Source: Ornithinimicrobium pratense
Lineage (GTDB): Bacteria > Actinomycetota > Actinomycetes > Actinomycetales > Dermatophilaceae
Direction of reading: 5' to 3'
DNA length: 64,000 nt
Assembly (NCBI RefSeq): GCF_008843165.1
Contig: NZ_CP044427.1
Location: forward strand, 3,162,001 to 3,226,000
The translations under genes were made by a program, and so were the position numbers. The notes below the pieces were generated by a model, which searched no databases, was not told the DNA's origin, and saw nothing but the letters and a program-made list of their open reading frames with translations. Each line of letters starts with the position of its first letter. The stretch's first letter is position 1. This document shows positions 34,768 through 42,974 of this stretch, one piece after another.

Positions 34768-34949
34768 CGAAACCTCGCGATCTCCCCCGCCACAATGTTC
34801 GGGTGCAACAGAAGGGACTGGTCCTCACCGTGGAGGCCAGGGACAGCGAGAGCGACGGTCGGCCCGTGGGACCTGCAACTCTCGTTGGCCTCAACATCGC
34901 GATCATGGCGGTGGGTCATAGGGACACCACCCCATCCCTTCCGTTGCGT

Positions 34950-34991
34950 GTGCTCGTCCCTGTCGCCGCAGGGGGCGACAGGGGCGAGCAC
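34950..34991. repeat. 18-bp stem-loop, near perfect
   Basis: The arms 34950-34967 (starting GTGCTCGT) and 34974-34991 (ending CGAGCAC) pair over 18 bp with one G-T mismatch and a 6-nt loop. It is by far the strongest hairpin seen in a non-coding part of the window, and it is not at the end of a gene: the esterase stop is about 360 nt upstream and the kinase start about 240 nt downstream. Confidence 0.6.
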
Positions 34992-35234
34992 AGGACGAAC
35001 CGTGACGGCACGTCCGCCGTCGAGGTGCTGAAAGTGCACCCGGCGGCGGACGGGTCCGACCACTGCGTCCTCGAGCTCGATGGGCAGGTGCTCGCCGACC
35101 TGGGTCTGGCTTCGGTGGTCGAGTCGCGGGTAGGTGAGAAGGATCGGGCCTCCGATCCCTGGTATTGCAAGATCTGGCCACCGTCCTGCCGCTAGGTTGA
35201 CCTTCCGGGCAGGACGCACCGAAGGGAGACTCGC

Positions 35235-36539
35235 GTGACCCGTGACACCGAGCTCGCCGCGGTCGGTCCAGATGCTGCGACCTCTCCGCCGGCCACGCCC
35301 TCGGGAGGCTGGCCTCTGGGCATCCGATGGCGCGACCTGGTGGTCGTGCCGCTCGCCTTCGGCGCCGACCTGATGTTCGCCGGCTACTTCACCGACGGCC
35401 TCTACACCCGGCTGAGTGGCACACCGGCTTCCCCCGTGCTGGTCATCGCCATCGTGGCGATCATGGCCTTGGCGCTGTTCTGGCGCTGGCGGGCCGGGCT
35501 GCCCGTCCTTATCTACGTGCTGGTGATCACGGCCGGCCTGGCCCTCTGGCTGCGCGAGGCGCAGCCGACCATCTGTGTGCTGGTCGCCCTGTATGCCGCC
35601 GCCCGGCACGCCACCCGACGAACCGCCCGACTCGTGCTGGCCCTCGGGCTGATCGGCATGGCCATCACCACGGCGGTGGTGGTGGGGTACGACGGCTACC
35701 AGGACGTGAAGTTCTGGCAGGTCGCCTTCCCCGCAGGGGTGCTCACCAGCGTCGTGCTGGGGGTGTGGTTCTCCGCCCGCCGTGAACAGCTCGCGGCGGG
35801 CCGCGCCGCCGAGCTGTCCAGCCAGATGAACGCGCGCGCCGAGCTGGCCACCCGGGTCGAGCGGGAACGGATCGCCCGCGAGCTGCACGACATCCTGGCC
35901 CACTCGGTCAGCGCGATGATGATGCAGGCTGCGGGCGCCCGAGCGATGGCCCAGACCGTGACCCTGGGCCAGGCCCAGGACGAGCGGGTGCAGCAGTCCA
36001 TCCTGGACGCCCTGAGCAGCATCGAGAACACCGGCTCGCAGAGCATGCGCGAGCTGCACCGCCTGCTGGGCACCTCCGTCTCATCCAGCCTCGGCCCGGA
36101 GGCCTCTGGACCCAGCGAGCCACCCAGCCTGGCCGACCTGGAAGACCTGGTCCGCACCGGCCGGCACAGTGGGCTCATCGTGGAGGTGCACCGCACCGGG
36201 ACGCCCGGCGAGCTGGACCCCTCGGTCGGGATCGCGGCCTACCGCACCGTGCAGGAGTCGCTGACCAACGCCCTGAAGCACCTGGGCCGGGGCACGGTCG
36301 TGGACATCTATGAGTCGTGGGGCGAGGACGAGGTGCAGGTGCAGGTGCGCTGCCGGGGCGGCAACGACGGCCTTCGGCTCAACGCGCCCCGTGGCGGGCA
36401 CGGGCTGCGGGGGCTGCGGGAGCGGGTCGACCTCACCGGGGGCTCGTTCGAGGCCGGCTGGGTCGGCGACGAGTTCGTCACCACCGTGGTGCTGCCCCAG
36501 TCCGGCGCCCGCAGCGGCGCGCGGGAGGATGAGACGTGA
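35235..36539 (+). CDS. Two-component sensor histidine kinase (HisKA_3/NarL type)
   Basis: The protein has 434 residues. About five N-terminal hydrophobic helices (from WRDLVVVPLAFGADLMFAGY to AFPAGVLTSVVLGVWF) form the sensing part. RIARELHDILAHSVSAMM carries the phospho-accepting His. The C-terminal ATPase has RTVQESLTNALKH (N box) and GGHGLRGLRERV (G box). The signal is unknown and there is no large extracellular loop. Its stop overlaps the regulator start (GTGA). Confidence 0.93.
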   Translation: MTRDTELAAVGPDAATSPPATPSGGWPLGIRWRDLVVVPLAFGADLMFAGYFTDGLYTRLSGTPASPVLVIAIVAIMALALFWRWRAGLPVLIYVLVITAGLALWLREAQPTICVLVALYAAARHATRRTARLVLALGLIGMAITTAVVVGYDGYQDVKFWQVAFPAGVLTSVVLGVWFSARREQLAAGRAAELSSQMNARAELATRVERERIARELHDILAHSVSAMMMQAAGARAMAQTVTLGQAQDERVQQSILDALSSIENTGSQSMRELHRLLGTSVSSSLGPEASGPSEPPSLADLEDLVRTGRHSGLIVEVHRTGTPGELDPSVGIAAYRTVQESLTNALKHLGRGTVVDIYESWGEDEVQVQVRCRGGNDGLRLNAPRGGHGLRGLRERVDLTGGSFEAGWVGDEFVTTVVLPQSGARSGAREDET

Positions 36540-37201
36540 GCATTCGAGTGGTCATCGCCGATGACCAGAAGGCGGTCCTCGACGGCATGACCATGCTGCT
36601 CTCGGCCGAGCCGGACATCGATGTCGTGGCCCAGGCCGAGGACGGTGGGCAGGCGGTGGCGATGGCGCACGAGCACCACCCCGACGTGGTCGTCATGGAC
36701 ATCCGGATGCCCAGCATGGACGGCATCGAGGCCACCCGGCGCATCACCGCGGACCAGGACGACCCTGACGCGGTCACCACCGTGCTGGTGCTCACCACCT
36801 TCGACCAGGACGACCTGCTCTACGGCGCCCTACGGGCCGGCGCTTCCGGCTACATGCTCAAGCACGCCGCCCCCGCCGGCCTGGCCGAGGCCGTGCGCAC
36901 CATCGCCGACGGCGGCTCCTGGATCGACCACAGTGTCGCCGGCAAGGTGATCAACACCCTGCGGCAGACCACCCCGATCGACGCCACCGGCCGGCCCAAC
37001 CTCGACATGCTCTCCAAGCGCGAGCTGGAGGTGCTGCGCCTCATGCGCGACGCCCCCACCAACCCGCAGCTAGCCGAGAGACTCTTCGTCTCCGAGTCCA
37101 CCGTCAAGACGCACATCTCGCGGTTGCTGATGAAGACCGGATCCCACGACCGCGCTCAGCTCGTGGCACTCGCCTACCGCTCTGGCCTCGTCAAGCCCTG
37201 A
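36536..37201 (+). CDS. NarL/LuxR-family response regulator
   Basis: The protein has 221 residues. The N-terminal receiver has IADDQ acidic residues, VVVMDIRMPSMDG with the phospho-acceptor Asp, and LTTFDQDD plus LKHA with the conserved Thr and Lys. The C-terminal LuxR helix-turn-helix is KRELEVLRLM through FVSESTVKTHISRLLMKTG. It is the cognate partner of the overlapping histidine kinase. Targets are unknown, but a shared sequence element flanks this pair and precedes the dapB-like operon. Confidence 0.94.
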   Translation: MSIRVVIADDQKAVLDGMTMLLSAEPDIDVVAQAEDGGQAVAMAHEHHPDVVVMDIRMPSMDGIEATRRITADQDDPDAVTTVLVLTTFDQDDLLYGALRAGASGYMLKHAAPAGLAEAVRTIADGGSWIDHSVAGKVINTLRQTTPIDATGRPNLDMLSKRELEVLRLMRDAPTNPQLAERLFVSESTVKTHISRLLMKTGSHDRAQLVALAYRSGLVKP

Positions 37202-37261
37202 GCTGGGGCGGCCGCAGCCCGGCCGTCTCAACTTTTGTGGGCTGCACCGGACGGGGTTGAG

Positions 37262-37295
37262 CCTGCGAAGACCACCTCGCAGGACATCATCCTGC
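37262..37295. promoter_or_regulatory. Inverted repeat and shared element before the dapB-like operon
   Basis: CCTGCGA (37262-37268) and TCGCAGG (37277-37283) form 7-nt inverted arms around 8 nt. They overlap CCTCGCA-N4-ATCATCCTGC (37275-37295), nearly the same composite as at 34741-34760. CCTGCGAAGAC is repeated directly at 37328-37338. It is 60 nt past the response regulator and about 85 nt before the dapB-like start. Confidence 0.5.
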
Positions 37296-37378
37296 CGGCC
37301 ATGACTTTGCCCGTAAACCTGCTCTGACCTGCGAAGACACCGGTTGATCAGGCCTTCGAGCGCGCCCATACTCGATGG

Positions 37379-38227
37379 GTGCTCACCCTTGGACTGCTCG
37401 GCACCGGACGCCTCGGCACGGCGATCCGGGCCCTGGCTGACGGCGCGGACGACGTGCAGGTCGTCTGGGCCGTCGGCCGCGGCGGGCCGCCTGAGGATGA
37501 GCAGGCCGTCGACATCGCGATCGACGTCAGCACCGCCGCCGCTGTGCCAGGCCACCTGCGCTGGGCGCGTGCCACCGGCACCCACCTGGTCATCGGCACC
37601 ACGGGCTGGGACCCTGCGCTCCTCGATCGGGGCGGGCCGGGCATCGGCGCCGGCCCCGGCATCCGGGTGCTCACCGCGCCGAACTTCTCCCTCGGCGTCG
37701 CCCTGCTGCGCAGGCTCGCCGTTGCGCTCGGGGGCTATGCGGCACGCGCCGACGTCCCGGTCGACCTGGCCGTCACCGACACCCACCACAGGAACAAGGT
37801 CGACGCGCCCAGCGGCACCGCCCTGGCCCTGCGCGAGGGGCTGGCTCTCGGCTCCGAGCGACGGCCAGAGGACGTGCAGGTTACCAGCCTGCGGCTCGGT
37901 GAGGTGATCGGTGACCACGAGGTCATCGCCGCGTCCCCGCTGGAGACACTCACCCTGCGCCACACCGCGCACAGCAGGGACCTCTTTGCCGCCGGTGCAC
38001 TCACCGCGGCGCGCTGGCTGGCCGGCCGCACCGAGCCGGGCGTCTACACCCTCGACGACCTCGCCGAGGACCACCTGCGCGACCTGCTCGACGTCTCCAC
38101 CGGCGCGGTACCCACCAACGTCGCGTCTACCAGTGACGGTGACGCCACTGCCACCCCCGCCACCACCGACATCCCCCGGGCCGGCGCATCGGCCGGCCGT
38201 CCCACCCACGCCGGGGCACCCGCCTGA
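37379..38227 (+). CDS. dapB: Dihydrodipicolinate reductase-like protein
   Basis: The protein has 282 residues. LGLLGTGRLGTAI is the NAD(P)H-binding motif. VIGTTGW, APNFSLGVALL and THHRNKVDAPSGTAL are DapB signatures, with the catalytic His pair and Lys retained. The cofactor half is short, and a Thr/Ala/Pro-rich tail of about 45 residues follows the last family block (GVYTLDDL). It reduces the dihydrodipicolinate-type product of the adjacent DapA-like enzyme. GTG at 37379 has CATACT about 7 nt upstream and no ribosome site, so a leaderless start is possible. It is the first gene of a five-gene operon. Confidence 0.88.
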   Translation: MLTLGLLGTGRLGTAIRALADGADDVQVVWAVGRGGPPEDEQAVDIAIDVSTAAAVPGHLRWARATGTHLVIGTTGWDPALLDRGGPGIGAGPGIRVLTAPNFSLGVALLRRLAVALGGYAARADVPVDLAVTDTHHRNKVDAPSGTALALREGLALGSERRPEDVQVTSLRLGEVIGDHEVIAASPLETLTLRHTAHSRDLFAAGALTAARWLAGRTEPGVYTLDDLAEDHLRDLLDVSTGAVPTNVASTSDGDATATPATTDIPRAGASAGRPTHAGAPA

Positions 38228-38257
38228 CGCGGGGCCCCGCATACCCCAAGGAAAGCC

Positions 38258-39280
38258 ATGAACACCACCCCCACCGCAGCGCCCTTCACCGGCCTCGGCG
38301 TCGCCCTGGCGACGCCGTTCGGCGCCGGCACCGACGCCGTGGGCGGGGCGCGAAAGCCCGCGGTGGACCACGGCGCGTTTGCGCGGCTGGTCGAGCACGT
38401 GCTCGCCGACGGGCGAGGTGTGGACTGGCTGGTGGTGCTCGGCTCCACGGGTGAAGGCGCGACGGTCGATGACCGCGAGCGCCGGGCCTTGGTGCGCCAA
38501 GCCGTGGAGCTGGCCCGGGCCCAAGCGCGGAGCGTCCCCGTCGTGGTCGGGGTGGGTCACAACGACACCGGCCGCACCTGCGAGCTCGCGGCCGACGCCG
38601 CGGCAGCGGGGGCGGACGGGCTGCTCGTGGTCACGCCGTTCTACAACAAGCCGCAGGTCGGCGGTCTGGTGGCGCACTACCGCGCAGTGGCCGACGCCGC
38701 GCCGGGGGTGCCGATCATCGCCTACAACGTGCCCGGCCGCACCGGGTGCAACATCACCCCGGCGGCGATGCGCCGGCTGTGGGAGATCGACCAGGTGGTG
38801 GCGCTCAAGGAGAGCTCTGGTGACCTGCGGCAGATCGCCCGCCTGTGCCAGGAGGCGCCTCCGAGCCGGCTCGTGCTGGCCGGTGACGACGACCTCGCCC
38901 TGCCCTCGATCGCTGTCGGGGCGCAGGGGCTGGTCTCGGTCTGCGCCAACGTCGCCCCCGTCGAGACGGCGGCCCTCGTCCGGGCCGCCCGCGCCGGACA
39001 GCTGGGGTCCGCCCAGGCCGCCTTCGCCCTGCTTGCTCCGCTCATGGCGGCGCTCTTCGCCGAGACCAACCCGGTGCCGGTCAAGGCGGCGCTCGCCTGC
39101 CTGGGCCTGACCACCGGGGCGGTGAGGCTGCCGCTCGCGCCCGCCGAGCCGGGGACGTGGACCCAGGTGCAGCAGGCGCTCGCCGATTTGCTGGCCGCGC
39201 GCCGCGTCCGGGCGGGGGTGGCTGATGCGGCCGCAGCGATGCCCGCGATCCCTTCGAGCCCCGCGGCGCTGGCGTCGTGA
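38258..39280 (+). CDS. dapA: 4-hydroxy-tetrahydrodipicolinate synthase-like aldolase
   Basis: The protein has 340 residues, about 40 longer than usual because of insertions near the N-terminus and an Ala-rich C-terminus. LGSTGEGATVDDRER, YNVPGRTGCNITP (Tyr and Arg) and VVALKESSGDL (Schiff-base Lys) are the DapA catalytic set. It should condense pyruvate with aspartate semialdehyde; related aldolases use other aldehydes. CCAAGGAAAGCC precedes the ATG. Its stop overlaps the dapD-like start (GTGA). Confidence 0.9.
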   Translation: MNTTPTAAPFTGLGVALATPFGAGTDAVGGARKPAVDHGAFARLVEHVLADGRGVDWLVVLGSTGEGATVDDRERRALVRQAVELARAQARSVPVVVGVGHNDTGRTCELAADAAAAGADGLLVVTPFYNKPQVGGLVAHYRAVADAAPGVPIIAYNVPGRTGCNITPAAMRRLWEIDQVVALKESSGDLRQIARLCQEAPPSRLVLAGDDDLALPSIAVGAQGLVSVCANVAPVETAALVRAARAGQLGSAQAAFALLAPLMAALFAETNPVPVKAALACLGLTTGAVRLPLAPAEPGTWTQVQQALADLLAARRVRAGVADAAAAMPAIPSSPAALAS

Positions 39281-40119
39281 GCGCGAGGTCGTTGAAGGAG
39301 TTCTTCACCCATCTTGCTCAAGAGTCGGACCGCCAGGCCGCGGGCACCTCGCCGGCCTCGGACCCAGCCGAGGTCGTGGCCCACGTCGGGGAGCTGCTCG
39401 CCGCGCTCGAGGACGGCACGGTGCGGGCTGCCACCCGCTCTGCCGACGGGACCTGGCAGGCGCACGCCTGGGTCAAGCAGGGCATCCTCGCCGCCTTCCG
39501 GCACAGCGAGACGGTCGAGCTGGACTGGCCGGGCGGGGCAGTGGACAAGTCGCTGGTGCCCGCTCGCCAGATGGTCGCGGAGGACGGCGTCCGGGTCGTG
39601 CCCGGCGGCACCTCGGTGCGTCGCGGGGCCCACCTGGCTCCGGGCGTGGTGGTCATGCCGCCCAGCTATCTCAACGTCGGCGCCTTCGTGCACGCGGGCT
39701 CCATGGTGGACAGCCACGTGCTGGTCGGCTCCTGCGCCCAGGTAGGTCGTGGCGTGCACCTCTCGGCAGCCGTCCAGCTCGGCGGTGTCCTGGAGCCGGT
39801 CGGCGCCCGACCGGTCGTGGTCGAGGATGACGCCTTCGTCGGGGCCCAGTGCGGGCTCTACGAGGGAGCCGTGGTCCGCGAGCGTGCGGTCCTCGCTCCT
39901 GGCGTGGTGCTCACCGGGCGCACGACGATCTACGACCTGGTGCACGAGCGGGAGATCCGCGGCGAGGTGCCAGCGGGTGCCGTCGTCGTCCCCGGTTCGC
40001 GCCCCGCCGGTGGGGACTTCGCGGGGGCACGCCGGCTGTCGCTCTACGCGCCGGTCATCGTCAAGTATCGCGACTCCTCCACCGACGCCTCCACCGTCCT
40101 TGAGGACGCGCTCCGGTGA
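39277..40119 (+). CDS. dapD: Tetrahydrodipicolinate N-succinyltransferase-like protein (enterobacterial DapD type)
   Basis: The protein has 280 residues. AWVKQGILAAFR, DGVRVVPGGTSVRRGA, YLNVGAFVHAGSMVDSHVLV and GSCAQVGRGVHLSAAVQLGG match the E. coli-type DapD, including the hexapeptide beta-helix and acceptor loop. Actinobacteria usually carry a different, longer DapD type for cell-wall and lysine synthesis. This one therefore looks like an additional, possibly transferred, enzyme. It would succinylate (or acetylate) the ring-opened tetrahydrodipicolinate. It overlaps genes on both sides by 4 nt. Confidence 0.88.
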   Translation: MSARSLKEFFTHLAQESDRQAAGTSPASDPAEVVAHVGELLAALEDGTVRAATRSADGTWQAHAWVKQGILAAFRHSETVELDWPGGAVDKSLVPARQMVAEDGVRVVPGGTSVRRGAHLAPGVVVMPPSYLNVGAFVHAGSMVDSHVLVGSCAQVGRGVHLSAAVQLGGVLEPVGARPVVVEDDAFVGAQCGLYEGAVVRERAVLAPGVVLTGRTTIYDLVHEREIRGEVPAGAVVVPGSRPAGGDFAGARRLSLYAPVIVKYRDSSTDASTVLEDALR

Positions 40120-41357
40120 GCCCCGCAAGCCGGGTGACGGGCCAGCGCCTGTCACCCATCCGCCGCATGGCCGTGGGCGCTCCGCCGGGCACGATCAACC
40201 TCGCCCTGGGCGAGCCCGGCTGGCCGCTGCCCGACGTCGCCCGGCAGGCGCTCGCCGACGTCGGGCAGGGGGACGGCCCGCTCCCCTACGGCCCCAACAC
40301 GAGCCGCCCCGATCTGGTCGAGGCCATCGCCGACTACCACTCCCGGACCAGCCAGACCGTCCACCCCGTCCACCGCACCCTGACCGCACAGAACACGCCA
40401 CAAGGCTCGACTGGACACGCCACGGTGTCTGTCGACCAGATCATGGTCACCTCCGGCAGCCAGGCAGCCCTCTTCGCCCTCTTCCAGGCGCACGTCGAGC
40501 CCGGCTCGACCGTGCTGGTCCCCGACCCCGGTTTCGTCTCCTATCCCTCCCTGGCCCGGTTATGCGACGCCGAGCCAGTCGGCTACCCGCTGGCCCCCGG
40601 CGGCCACCTCGACGCCGAGGCGCTGGTCGAGACGCTCCTGGCGCATCCGCGGGCCTCGATGGTCGTGCTCTGTCACCCCGCCAACCCCACAGGAGGGATG
40701 GCGTCCGCCGCCGACCTCACGGCCGTCGCCGAGACGTGCGCGGCCCGGGGCGTGCTGCTGGTCAGCGACGAGGTCTACCGCGAGCTGTGGGTGGACGAGC
40801 CGCCGCCGTCACTGCACGACGTCGCCGCAATCGACACCGGGGTCGTCCTCGGGTCGATGAGCAAGGCGTTCGGCGCGCCGGGCCTGCGGCTCGGGTGGGC
40901 CGTCGGCGGGGCTCAGACCCTCGCTCCCGCACGGATCGTCCACAACGCGATGACGACGGCTCCCGCGCAGCCCTCTCAGGCGGCGGCCCTGGCCTTGCTG
41001 AAGGCAGCTGACGAAGTGCTCGCGGACTCTCGGGGCCACGTGCGACGGCGGTGGGGCATCGCCGAGCAGGTCGCGCCGGCGCTGACCACGAGGGCCCGCA
41101 GTGCGCCTTCCTCCGCGAGGGCAGGGATCTATCTCTGGGTGCCCGTGCCGCGCGGTGCGCGCGACGCGGCTGGCACGGATGGGGACGACCCCACCCTGGC
41201 CTTCGCCCTGCGCCTGCGCGACGAGGGCGGGGTGACCACCGTCCCCGGCAGCGCCTTCGGCCCCCGTGGCGCAGGACACCTGCGGGTCAGCCTCGGCGGC
41301 CCGCTCGACGATCTCGAGGAAGGACTGCGGCGTCTCGCGCCGTGGTGGACGACATGA
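40116..41357 (+). CDS. Class I/II PLP aminotransferase (DapC role likely)
   Basis: The protein has 413 residues. INLALGEPGWPLPDVARQAL, VTSGSQAALFALF, HPANPTGGMAS, SDEVYRELW and GSMSKAFGAPGLRLGW (Schiff-base Lys in SMSKAF) define fold-type I aminotransferases. In this operon it most likely aminates the N-succinyl-2-amino-6-ketopimelate position. It does not closely resemble the usual actinobacterial DapC start. Its stop overlaps the next gene in ATGATG. Substrate assignment rests on context. Confidence 0.85.
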   Translation: MSPASRVTGQRLSPIRRMAVGAPPGTINLALGEPGWPLPDVARQALADVGQGDGPLPYGPNTSRPDLVEAIADYHSRTSQTVHPVHRTLTAQNTPQGSTGHATVSVDQIMVTSGSQAALFALFQAHVEPGSTVLVPDPGFVSYPSLARLCDAEPVGYPLAPGGHLDAEALVETLLAHPRASMVVLCHPANPTGGMASAADLTAVAETCAARGVLLVSDEVYRELWVDEPPPSLHDVAAIDTGVVLGSMSKAFGAPGLRLGWAVGGAQTLAPARIVHNAMTTAPAQPSQAAALALLKAADEVLADSRGHVRRRWGIAEQVAPALTTRARSAPSSARAGIYLWVPVPRGARDAAGTDGDDPTLAFALRLRDEGGVTTVPGSAFGPRGAGHLRVSLGGPLDDLEEGLRRLAPWWTT

Positions 41358-42556
41358 TGCTGACTGCTGCGACGACCGATCTCTTCGCCTTCGACGCTCC
41401 TGCACTGAAGGAGCTGGCGGCGACCCAGCCAGGCCCGTTCTTCGCCTACGACCTGGGGGCAGCGCGGGAGCGCTACCGCCGACTGCGCGCGCTGCTCCCG
41501 GCCCGGGTGCGGCTCGCCTACGCCGTGAAGTCCAACCCCGGGCTGCCGCTGGTCGAGACCTTCGCCGGCGAAGGTGCGTGGTTCGACTGCGCCAGCGCGG
41601 GCGAGGTGTCGGCGGTCCTCGCCGCCGGCGGCACCGGCACAAGCATGGTCTTTGCTGGCCCGGCCAAGTCCGAGCGTGACCTGCAGGCAGCGCTCTTCGC
41701 CGGGGCCCGGGTGCAGGTGGACGGCATCGAGGACGTCGCTCGTCTCCATGCCCTGCACACCGGCGAGCGTCCGCTGCCGGTGAGCGTGCGCGTGAACCCG
41801 GCCCAAGGTGTGTCGGAGGCGGCGAGCATCATCGGTGGCGGTGGGCCGAGCGCGTTCGGGGTGGACGAGGAGGCGCTCGAGGACTTCGTGAGGCAGGCGG
41901 CGCGGCACGACCGCGTGCAGATCACCGGGCTGCAGGTCTTCGCGGCCAGCAACGAGCTGGACGCGGGCCGGCTGCTGGCCAACCACCGCACGACGCTCGG
42001 CATCGGGCGACGGCTGCAGGAGCTGCTCGGGCGGGAGCTGGACCTCCTCGACCTCGGGGGCGGCCTGGGCGTCCGGTATGAGGTGGACCGGCCGAGCCTG
42101 GACGTCCGTGCGCTCGGCGCCGGGCTGGGGCGGGTGCTGGAGGAGAACCCGTGGTTCACCGGCGAGCTGCTGCTCGAGCCAGGACGTTGGCTGTCGGCAC
42201 CCACGGGTGTCTACTGCGCCCACGTGGTGCGCACCAAGGTCTCCCGTGGCGAGCGGTTCGTCATGCTGGAGGGCGGCATCAACCACCTGCTGCGCCCGCT
42301 GCTGACCGGGCAGTCCTTCCCCACGCTGGCGCTGCGTCCCGGCGTCGGCGTGCTCGGTCGAGAGACGGCGCTGACGACGCTGGCCGGCCCACTGTGCACG
42401 TCGCTGGACCGGGTCGGGACCGGTGACCTACCGGTCGACCTGCAGCCCGGTGACCTCGTCGTCTTCGGCCAGGCCGGCGCCTACGCCTCCACCCAGGCGA
42501 TGACCCACTTCCTCTCGCACCCGGCACCTGAGCAGGTCTGGGTCGACGCCGGGTGA
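41354..42556 (+). CDS. LysA-family (type III PLP) decarboxylase, non-canonical
   Basis: The protein has 400 residues. YAVKSNPGLPLVETFA carries the PLP Lys, LLDLGGGLGVRY is the phosphate loop, and GPLCTSLDRVGTGDL supplies the Cys contributed across the dimer. Where LysA normally has a His in a HIGSQ-like block, this protein reads GLQVFAASNELDAG. The C-terminal QAGAYASTQAMTHFLSHPAP resembles decarboxylases of secondary pathways. It may decarboxylate a diaminopimelate-like or blocked amino acid rather than meso-DAP. ATG at 41354 or 41357 is possible. It is the last gene of the operon. Confidence 0.82.
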   Translation: MMLTAATTDLFAFDAPALKELAATQPGPFFAYDLGAARERYRRLRALLPARVRLAYAVKSNPGLPLVETFAGEGAWFDCASAGEVSAVLAAGGTGTSMVFAGPAKSERDLQAALFAGARVQVDGIEDVARLHALHTGERPLPVSVRVNPAQGVSEAASIIGGGGPSAFGVDEEALEDFVRQAARHDRVQITGLQVFAASNELDAGRLLANHRTTLGIGRRLQELLGRELDLLDLGGGLGVRYEVDRPSLDVRALGAGLGRVLEENPWFTGELLLEPGRWLSAPTGVYCAHVVRTKVSRGERFVMLEGGINHLLRPLLTGQSFPTLALRPGVGVLGRETALTTLAGPLCTSLDRVGTGDLPVDLQPGDLVVFGQAGAYASTQAMTHFLSHPAPEQVWVDAG

Positions 42557-42654
42557 CGACTCGGTGGGGGTCAAGCTGGGCCCCGGATCAGATGGCGTTG
42601 GTAGGTTCTCCCCATGCAAGCCACCATCGCCTCTGAAGGGCAAGGAGTGAGCAC

Positions 42655-42846
42655 GTGAGCGCAGAGGAGCCCGACTCCGCCGGCCCCCAGGATGAACCGC
42701 AGCACAACGGCCTCATCTACGGGTTGATCGGGGGGATGCTGCTCGGGGTAGTCCTGTTCGCCGTCACCGGCCAGGTGCTCTGGCTGGCCATCGGCATGCC
42801 CCTCGGGATCGCCGTGGGGGTGGCGTTCGACTCGCAGCAGGGGTAG
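42655..42846 (+). CDS. Small two-helix membrane protein
   Basis: The protein has 63 residues. An acidic/Gln-rich N-terminus of about 18 residues precedes LIYGLIGGMLLGVVLFAVTG and VLWLAIGMPLGIAVGVAF, two close hydrophobic helices. AAGGAG about 10 nt upstream of the GTG supports translation. It follows the decarboxylase by about 100 nt and may belong with it or stand alone. No family is recognised. Confidence 0.7.
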   Translation: MSAEEPDSAGPQDEPQHNGLIYGLIGGMLLGVVLFAVTGQVLWLAIGMPLGIAVGVAFDSQQG

Positions 42847-42929
42847 ACCCAACGGTCGTGGGGGTCGCACCCGGCTGAGCTTCCCTCGCAAGGCGGAAAA
42901 GCGAGCCTCCGGTCCGGACCGATGAGCGA

Positions 42930-42956
42930 TTGACAAAGGCAGACCAAAGGTAAAGA
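42930..42956 (+). promoter_or_regulatory. Candidate promoter with AAAGG repeats
   Basis: TTGACA (42930-42935) is followed after 15 nt by TAAAGA (42951-42956). AAAGG occurs at 42935, 42946 and 42963. It lies just ahead of the winged-helix gene and could be autoregulated. The short spacer weakens the call. Confidence 0.4.
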
Positions 42957-42974
42957 CTTCCTAAAGGCTCACCC

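Larger units (their letters stand above)
34594..35234. other. Gene-poor 640-bp region rich in symmetrical elements
   Basis: No reading frame here has convincing codon use or a recognisable domain. It holds a GC-rich hairpin just after the esterase, two GGTAAAG-centred direct repeats 33 nt apart, a perfect 16-bp palindrome and a very strong 18-bp stem-loop, each listed separately. The end of the region contains a ribosome site (GAAGGGAG) for the histidine kinase. Confidence 0.6.

Noticed and set aside
34683..35195. 170-codon plus-strand frame in the gap before the histidine kinase
   Set aside because: It has mixed third-position use, no recognisable domain, and passes through the palindrome and the 18-bp stem-loop. 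It is treated as non-coding.
34752..36059. 435-codon minus-strand frame overlapping the histidine kinase
   Set aside because: It lies opposite a kinase with all catalytic boxes, and the part outside the kinase has no recognisable domain.
37070..38677. 535-codon minus-strand frame opposite the dapB-like gene
   Set aside because: It has no motif, and the plus strand carries DapB and DapA signatures over the same bases.
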